Of a DNA stretch of 64,000 bases, positions 59,447-64,000 are shown one piece after another; the stretch's first letter is position 1, and every line of letters starts with the position of its first letter. The DNA is taken from assembly GCA_009829735.1 (NCBI GenBank), contig CM020620.1, positions 25,394,020-25,458,019 of the forward strand, read 5' to 3'. The stretch is from Pyropia yezoensis (Eukaryota > Rhodophyta > Bangiophyceae > Bangiales > Bangiaceae). The position numbers and the translations under genes are program-made. Below the pieces are notes generated by a model. The model was not told the DNA's origin. It made no database searches and saw nothing but the letters and a program-made list of their open reading frames with translations.

Positions 59447-60093
59447 AGGGGTGGTGCTTGGGCTTTTGGTGTTCCGTAGATGTCGGGGATGATAGGAGGG
59501 GTGGGAGAGTGTGTAGCATGGGGGGTGGTGGGGGTGGTTGTGCTGTTGTTTAAGCAGTGGTAGTTGTGTCCTGCGGACGCACCCTCGAGATAGCGCGGCG
59601 ACGTGATGAACCCCTCCATGCCATTCAGCGGGTCGGCGCCCACGTGGCCAGGGGCTGGGCCCGGCGGCTCGCGGCCGCTGTCGCCACTCCCACCCAGCGC
59701 AACAAGGCTGTCGTCGGCGACGGGCGGGCGACGACGACGGCGACGCGCCGCGGCGAGGCGGGAACTGGTGGCGGCGGCGGTCTCGGCGTCGTGGGTGGTG
59801 GCGTGTGCGGTGGCGGGTGTGGGGCACCTGTTGGCAGCATGGGCGGCGGACGGGCGGCCATCGGGGCGCGCTTCGTGGGGGGGGGGTGTGGGGCTCCACC
59901 GACGGCGGTGGCGGTAGCGGTTGCGGTGGAGGTGACCGCGGCGCCAAACTTCCCCTGATAAGCACGATAGCACGATAGCAAGAACTGTCACCTTTTCCGG
60001 ATAGCCGTCCTACCTTCATTCTTAGACCCCGTGGCCAAGACCCCGTGGCCCAAGAGTGGATGTGATAAGAATGGAAAAAGACTGCAACGTCAC
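59447..60093. other. 3' spacer between convergent genes
   Basis: Contains GT-rich text after the RGG gene stop (59450-59560) and small basic frames without motifs. Segment 59940-60090 is AT-richer (ACGATAGCACGATAGCAAG) and probably holds the 3' end of the zinc-finger gene. Confidence 0.45.
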
Positions 60094-61926
60094 TCAAATA
60101 CCCCGACCCCTGGCCCCCCAGCTACGCGACCCCAAAGGACTCGCCGGACTAGATGGTTCACGCACAGGCCCGTGGCCGTTGCCGTAGCGGGGAGATTCGC
60201 CGTTGCCGTAGCGGGGAGAATCGCCGTTGCCGTGGCGAGGAGAATCGCCGTTGCCGTGGCGGGGAGCACCGCCGTGGCCGTGGCGGGGAGCACCGCCGTA
60301 GTCGTAGCGGGGAGCACCACCGTCGTCGTAGCGGGGAGCACCACCGTAGTCGTCGCGGGGAGCACCACCGTTGCCGTGGCGGGGAGCACCACCGTAGTCG
60401 TAGCGGGGAGCACCACCGTGGCCGTAGCGGGGAGCACCACCGTAGTCGTAGCGGGGAGCACCACCGTAGTCGTAGCGGGGAGCACCACCGTAGTCGTAGC
60501 GGGGAGCACCACCGTGGCCGTAGCGGGGAGCACCACCGTAGTCGTAGCGGGGAGCACCACCGTAGTCGTCGTAGCGGGGACCGGCGCCGTGGCCGTGGCG
60601 GGGAGAAGTGCCGTCGTCGTCGTAGCGGGGGCCGGCGCCGTGGCCGTGGCGGGGAGAAGTGCCGTGGCCGTGGCGGGGAGAAGTGCCGTGGCCGTGGCGA
60701 GGAGAAGTGCCGTGGCCGTGGCTAGGAGAATCGCCGTGGCCGTGGCGGGGAGCATTGCCGCGCACAGCGCTCACCCGAAGGTGAACTGGGCGGACGATAC
60801 GTCCCTCCGATGGGCCAGCCATATGCCCAACACCCGACACCCTGTCCCGCGATGGCAGCCTGCCCGGTATTGACAATGCAGACGACTCCTTAAACTCCCT
60901 GCACGCGACCTCGTGCAACACGCAGTCCAGGCGCTTCCAAAACCGCATCCCACAACAGCCACACGCGTTCTTGACGGGGGGGTGTCCGCGCTTCCACGAA
61001 TCGACCCTTTTCGCGAGGGTCTTGCTGAGGCTTGAGTCAGCTGTCTGCCCCTTCTTGTACTCATATGGCGGGGGGCTTCCCACCCAGCTGGGGGTCTCGA
61101 GACACCGCGCACACGCCGTGGATGGCGGGCCACCAGGAGCAGGCACGCCGCCTACTTTCACCGTTGTAGCGGTCGGGCGGGGCACAGGGGGCTCCTGGCC
61201 ACGCGCACTCCCATCCTCTTGGCGGTGCTGTTCGTCCGACCCACCACCAGACGGCACTGCTGGCCTTGACGCCATGCCAAACGACGCCAGCGGGGGAAGT
61301 GGCACCCGCGGCGGCACCTGTTGCGGAGGTGGCGTCGGCGGCATGCCCTGTCCTGCACCATCTAAGCGAGTCCCCGACGCCAGGACACCCATCCCGGCAG
61401 CTATGATGTCCGCCAGCGCACGTTGCGGTGGCGGCGGAGGCGAGCGCGCTGCCACGTCCTCTTGGCGACACCCCGAGGACAACATGCTGGTCCCGACCGC
61501 AGCCTCACCAATCCCGGCTGTAAGGCCGTCGATGCCGCGCACTTGAGCCGCCAGGACGTCCTCCCGCTTCACTTCTACATCGTCGCCTTCGCCAACACCA
61601 GGCGTATCCGCCCCACCATCGGCAGCGCTTTCCCCAGTAGGGAACACCTGACGGTCGGGGGTGTGAGGCGTTGACGACGCCGATGAACATGATCCACCGT
61701 CACCACCACCACCACCGATGCCATCCTCTACGGGAGAGCGGGTGGATGATGTGCCAGCCCCCATGCGCGCTTGGTCGGCGACAGCAGGTGCGGCCAAGCT
61801 GGCCGCAGCGGCGCTACGACGCGCGCGTCGTCGGCGCTCCGCCAGAGAAAGACGGGCTGGTGGGTTCGCACCCTCACCCGTATTACCGCCACCACCGCGC
61901 TGCCCATCATACCCACCGTCGGCCAT
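60094..61926 (-). CDS. Gly/His/Tyr repeat protein with a possible zinc finger
   Basis: 610 aa from the ATG at 61926 (MADGGYDGQRGG). Residues 1-300 are mostly disordered, with a short helix SLAERRRRARRSAAAASLAA. Residues ~300-360 include CARCLETPSWVG, then CGCCGMRFWKRLDCVLHEVAC, whose C-x2-C...H-x4-C spacing could bind zinc. The C-terminal 200 residues are ~25 copies of GGAPRYDYG/GTSPRHGHG units. A candidate acceptor CTCCTACCGCAG/GCG ends at 61937, 11 bases before the ATG, and cassette k lies ~85 bases upstream, so the gene may begin with a 5'-UTR intron. Function unknown; Tyr/Gly/Arg-rich repeats suggest RNA or condensate behaviour. Zinc binding is inferred. Confidence 0.6.
   Translation of the reverse strand: MADGGYDGQRGGGGNTGEGANPPARLSLAERRRRARRSAAAASLAAPAVADQARMGAGTSSTRSPVEDGIGGGGGDGGSCSSASSTPHTPDRQVFPTGESAADGGADTPGVGEGDDVEVKREDVLAAQVRGIDGLTAGIGEAAVGTSMLSSGCRQEDVAARSPPPPPQRALADIIAAGMGVLASGTRLDGAGQGMPPTPPPQQVPPRVPLPPLASFGMASRPAVPSGGGSDEQHRQEDGSARGQEPPVPRPTATTVKVGGVPAPGGPPSTACARCLETPSWVGSPPPYEYKKGQTADSSLSKTLAKRVDSWKRGHPPVKNACGCCGMRFWKRLDCVLHEVACREFKESSALSIPGRLPSRDRVSGVGHMAGPSEGRIVRPVHLRVSAVRGNAPRHGHGDSPSHGHGTSPRHGHGTSPRHGHGTSPRHGHGAGPRYDDDGTSPRHGHGAGPRYDDYGGAPRYDYGGAPRYGHGGAPRYDYGGAPRYDYGGAPRYDYGGAPRYGHGGAPRYDYGGAPRHGNGGAPRDDYGGAPRYDDGGAPRYDYGGAPRHGHGGAPRHGNGDSPRHGNGDSPRYGNGESPRYGNGHGPVREPSSPASPLGSRSWGARGRGI
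60150..60765. repeat. 24-base in-frame repeat array in the zinc-finger gene
   Basis: GGGGAGCACCACCGTAGTCG-type units of 24 bases (occasionally 27), about 25 copies in two subtypes coding APRYDYGG and SPRHGHGT on the minus strand. All keep frame on the minus strand; the Val/Ala/Gly text on the plus strand is a shadow. Confidence 0.9.
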
Positions 61927-62009
61927 GGTGAGACGCCTGCGGTAGGAGAGAACAGCAGGCGCCGTGCGACTTGGCCGGGATTGGGGGGGGAGGGGGGGGG
62001 GACGGCGTG

Positions 62010-62152
62010 GAGGGAGGAGAGGCGGAGGAGCCGGGTGGGAGAGGGGGGGAAGGAGTTGGTGGGCGGGCGGAAAGAGGCAGACGAGGGGCAACCGGGCTAC
62101 GCACAGGGCGTCACCGGTTGAAGGCCCACTCTAGCCTGCCTCTCCCCTTGTC
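62010..62152 (-). repeat. leader cassette, copy k
   Basis: Same core and pyrimidine tract as the other copies, sense to the gene starting at 61926. Its outer end reads AGCCAAGACAAGGGGAGAGG, the variant also seen in copy g, lacking GTAAGAAG. Confidence 0.88.
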
Positions 62153-62159
62153 TTGGCTA

Positions 62160-62460
62160 GGATGGAAGAGGGGGAGGGGGGGGGGGGGGGAAAGGGGGGG
62201 AGCGGGAAGTGTGCAAGAGCGGGAGGCGGGGGGGGGCGGGGCGGGGGGGGAAAGGGGGGGAGCGGGAAGTGTGCAAGAGCGGGAGGCGGGGGGGGGCGGG
62301 GCGGGGGGGGAAGTGTGCAAGAGCGGGGCGCGGGGGGGAAAGTGTGCAAGAGCGGGGGGCGGGGGGGAAAGTGTGCAAGAGCGGGGGGCGGGGGGGAAAG
62401 TGTGCAAGAGCGGGGGGCGGGGGGGGGGCGGGGCGGGGGGGGGATGCAGACGAGCGCGCG
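62160..62460. repeat. G-rich tandem array (64-base and ~31-base units)
   Basis: GTGTGCAAGAGCGG(G/C)(A/G)GGCG units: two longer units with GGGGAAAGGGGGGGAGCGGG, then shorter ones, at 62205, 62269, 62310, 62343, 62370 and 62400. Almost every unit has four or more G runs, giving strong G-quadruplex potential. Frames through it are artefacts. Confidence 0.88.
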
Positions 62461-62470
62461 CACTGAGAGA

Positions 62471-62783
62471 GGAGAGGCGGGGGGGGGCGGGGGGAGCGGG
62501 GGGGGCAGAGCGGGCAAGCGCGCGTACGTAAAGTACAGTACATACAGTCATTATTCGACTATATGAAGGGGGGCTAGGGGTTAAATCGGAATATCATTTA
62601 CAGCGGATTCGCAACGAGTGCGTGAACTGACAAACACCGCCGGGCGTCGCAGCAGTGTCGACCGATCAAACTACACGCTCGCAAGAAATCCGCGTCAAGG
62701 GTGATGCGAGCAGGGCGCACCAGTCAGGCGCACAAGTTGCTTCCTACGCACGACCAGTCACAACCATAATAGCACGACGGCAT
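62471..62783. other. short spacer, no gene seen
   Basis: Includes GTACGTAAAGTACAGTACAT at 62523-62542, related to the TACTGTAC palindromes elsewhere, and AT-richer sequence to 62640. Confidence 0.45.
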
Positions 62784-63180
62784 CTACTCCTCGCACTCGT
62801 CCTCCCCCTCCCCTAGCGCCATGTCGACCGTCTCATCCAACGCCTCCACATCACCTTCCGCAGCAAACCACTGCTCAGCAGCAACGAAGCGCTCACTGTC
62901 AGACACACCCTCAAAATTGCCCCACAAGCGGCTGTTAGCCATCAAAGCTACCACCTCAGAAGCGTCAGTGTGGACGTTATCCGCCACAGGTACGACCCCG
63001 TGCAGCTGCCGGCGCACTTCTGCGGTTGCCTTGTCCGGCAAGACCTCTGCAGTGAGCCAGCAGTTAGCCAGCTGCACCGCAGTGACCTTCTCCCACTCCT
63101 CAGCGATAATCATGGCGGCGTCCCTCCGGATGGTGATGGTCGGCGGCGGCGTCAGCGAGAGGGATGAGCCGAATCGGTGA
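62784..63180 (-). CDS. C-terminal part of a pogo/Tigger-like DDE transposase, partial
   Basis: The minus frame reads TITIRRDAAMIIAEEWEKV, then TAVQLANCWLTAEVLP and an acidic tail ending GEGEDECEE before TAG. The pattern dA...i...W..V....i.nCw is that of the helix after the last catalytic residue in DDE_1 (pogo/Tigger/jerky) transposases and their domesticated relatives, which also end in acidic tails. The catalytic DDE core would lie to the right, but 63181-63467 has no recognisable core in any frame, so this is either a last exon or a 5'-truncated relic. The only in-frame ATG near the start is at 63113. By-eye call. Confidence 0.4.
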
Positions 63181-63906
63181 GGCGCACACACGGTCAGTCC
63201 TGCCCAACGCAAAACATTATGGAGCAACTCTCTGGAAAACAGGAATCGCCCTCGGGCGAGGAAGCTTGATTTTTGTGACCCTGTCATATAATCGAGCCGC
63301 ATATAACCGAATAATGGCTGTATCCTAAAGAATGCACATGGAAAGGTGGTCGCGGTGCGTGCGTGCATGCTTTGCGCGATCACCTCGGGGAAATTGTACC
63401 GTGATGGTGTGGTATGTGCATACCGATGTATTCTGAATAATACTAGGGAGCTGGAATCGGAGAGCAATGGGTTGGTGCATTTTGCATATCAGTTCTGATT
63501 GCGAACATTCTCGCGTCGGGGTGCACCGACCGGCGCAGTGGGGCTACAGCCCATATCCCGTGGATACTGTACCTACGTTGGTATCTAATTTTTATTTCCG
63601 CCAGTCGCTTCTTTCCCCCGCAGTCGGCCCGGCCGTCGCGCGTCAACGCTGCTCACACCGGCCATGCCGACGCCCCCCGCCGACGGGGCGACGCGGTGGG
63701 GGGCAGTTGCGCTGGCCGGTTATGAAAGTGCCTGTAGCATGGCGGTCGACAGGAAGCGCGCCGTCTGCAGCACCGCCCAAGTCGCCATTATCATCGTCGT
63801 GGGCAGCCTCCACACCTGAAGGGCCGCCCTCCCTGCCTTCAATATGAAGGCCTGCAACCTCTAGGCTCTGTACGGCATCAGTAGAGTCAGCGGTCCGAGG
63901 TGGTGG
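63181..63906. other. no supported gene
   Basis: AT-richer than the rest of the window (63270-63480). A 51-codon plus frame from 63664 has ordinary-looking text but no motif. Continues into the gap. Confidence 0.4.
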
Positions 63907-64000
63907 NNNNNNNNNNNNNNNNNNNNNNNNNNNNNNNNNNNNNNNNNNNNNNNNNNNNNNNNNNNNNNNNNNNNNNNNNNNNNNNNNNNNNNNNNNNNNN
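63907..64000. other. assembly gap (N)
   Basis: 94 undetermined bases end the window. Confidence 1.

Noticed and set aside
60031-60873. 280-codon plus frame of Val/Ala/Gly/Ser/Thr repeats
   Set aside because: Shadow of the minus-strand gene's octapeptide repeats; the minus frame also has the zinc-finger-like part, cassette and acceptor.
63664-63819. 51-codon plus frame near the gap
   Set aside because: Plausible composition but no motif, neighbour or splice evidence.

Overview
The window is GC-rich eukaryotic nuclear DNA (long G/C runs, Ala/Gly/Pro-rich proteins) with few, short GT-AG introns and mitochondrial and probable plastid genes. A GC-rich alga is likely; a bangiophyte red alga of the Porphyra/Pyropia type fits best, but that is inference from composition and gene style, not a database match. 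Composition creates very long shadow ORFs on both strands, so genes were accepted only on motifs, domain order, splice sites or start context. The last 94 bases are an assembly gap.

Left third (1-24 kb), ordinary host genes: an unrecognised Ala-rich protein; a family I inorganic pyrophosphatase with a transit-like leader; a large PWWP-PWWP-AWS-SET-postSET-Tudor-Tudor histone methyltransferase; a four-exon PH-domain plus CAMK-like protein kinase; an adrenodoxin/ferredoxin reductase (FDXR/Arh1 type) and a holocytochrome c synthase arranged head to head; and a small membrane-anchored or secreted protein. The reductase and synthase both serve mitochondrial redox cofactor chemistry and may share a promoter.

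Middle and right (26-62 kb), accessory landscape: mostly intronless repeat-rich genes separated by tandem arrays and retroelement debris. They include a protein with a candidate GIY-YIG nuclease core and a helicase-associated-like C-terminus, a stand-alone two-exon HIRAN protein close to the HLTF HIRAN domain, an F-box-like protein, a Upf1/Sen1-type SF1 helicase, a possible Cys/His zinc-finger protein, an RGG protein and several proteins of unknown function. A broken DIRS1-like tyrosine-recombinase retrotransposon lies at about 51.6-56.3 kb: Gag-like ORF, RNase H end, DAM-methylase-like NPPF region, and a recombinase without its C-terminus. Its reverse transcriptase is missing, but an RT fragment of this type lies at 36.8-37.2 kb on the other strand beside the same leader sequence.

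The most unusual signal is a repeated leader module. A 67- or 71-nt mini-exon alternates with a 240-280-nt GT-AG (once GC-AG) intron-like block, in tandem at 51.8-52.8 kb and inverted at 37.2-37.8 and 39.2 kb. The 3' half of the block also stands alone, always in sense orientation, just upstream of the GIY-YIG candidate, the SF1 helicase, the Ala/Gly repeat gene and the zinc-finger gene. It looks like a mobile or recurrently copied promoter/5'-UTR-intron cassette shared by unrelated genes.
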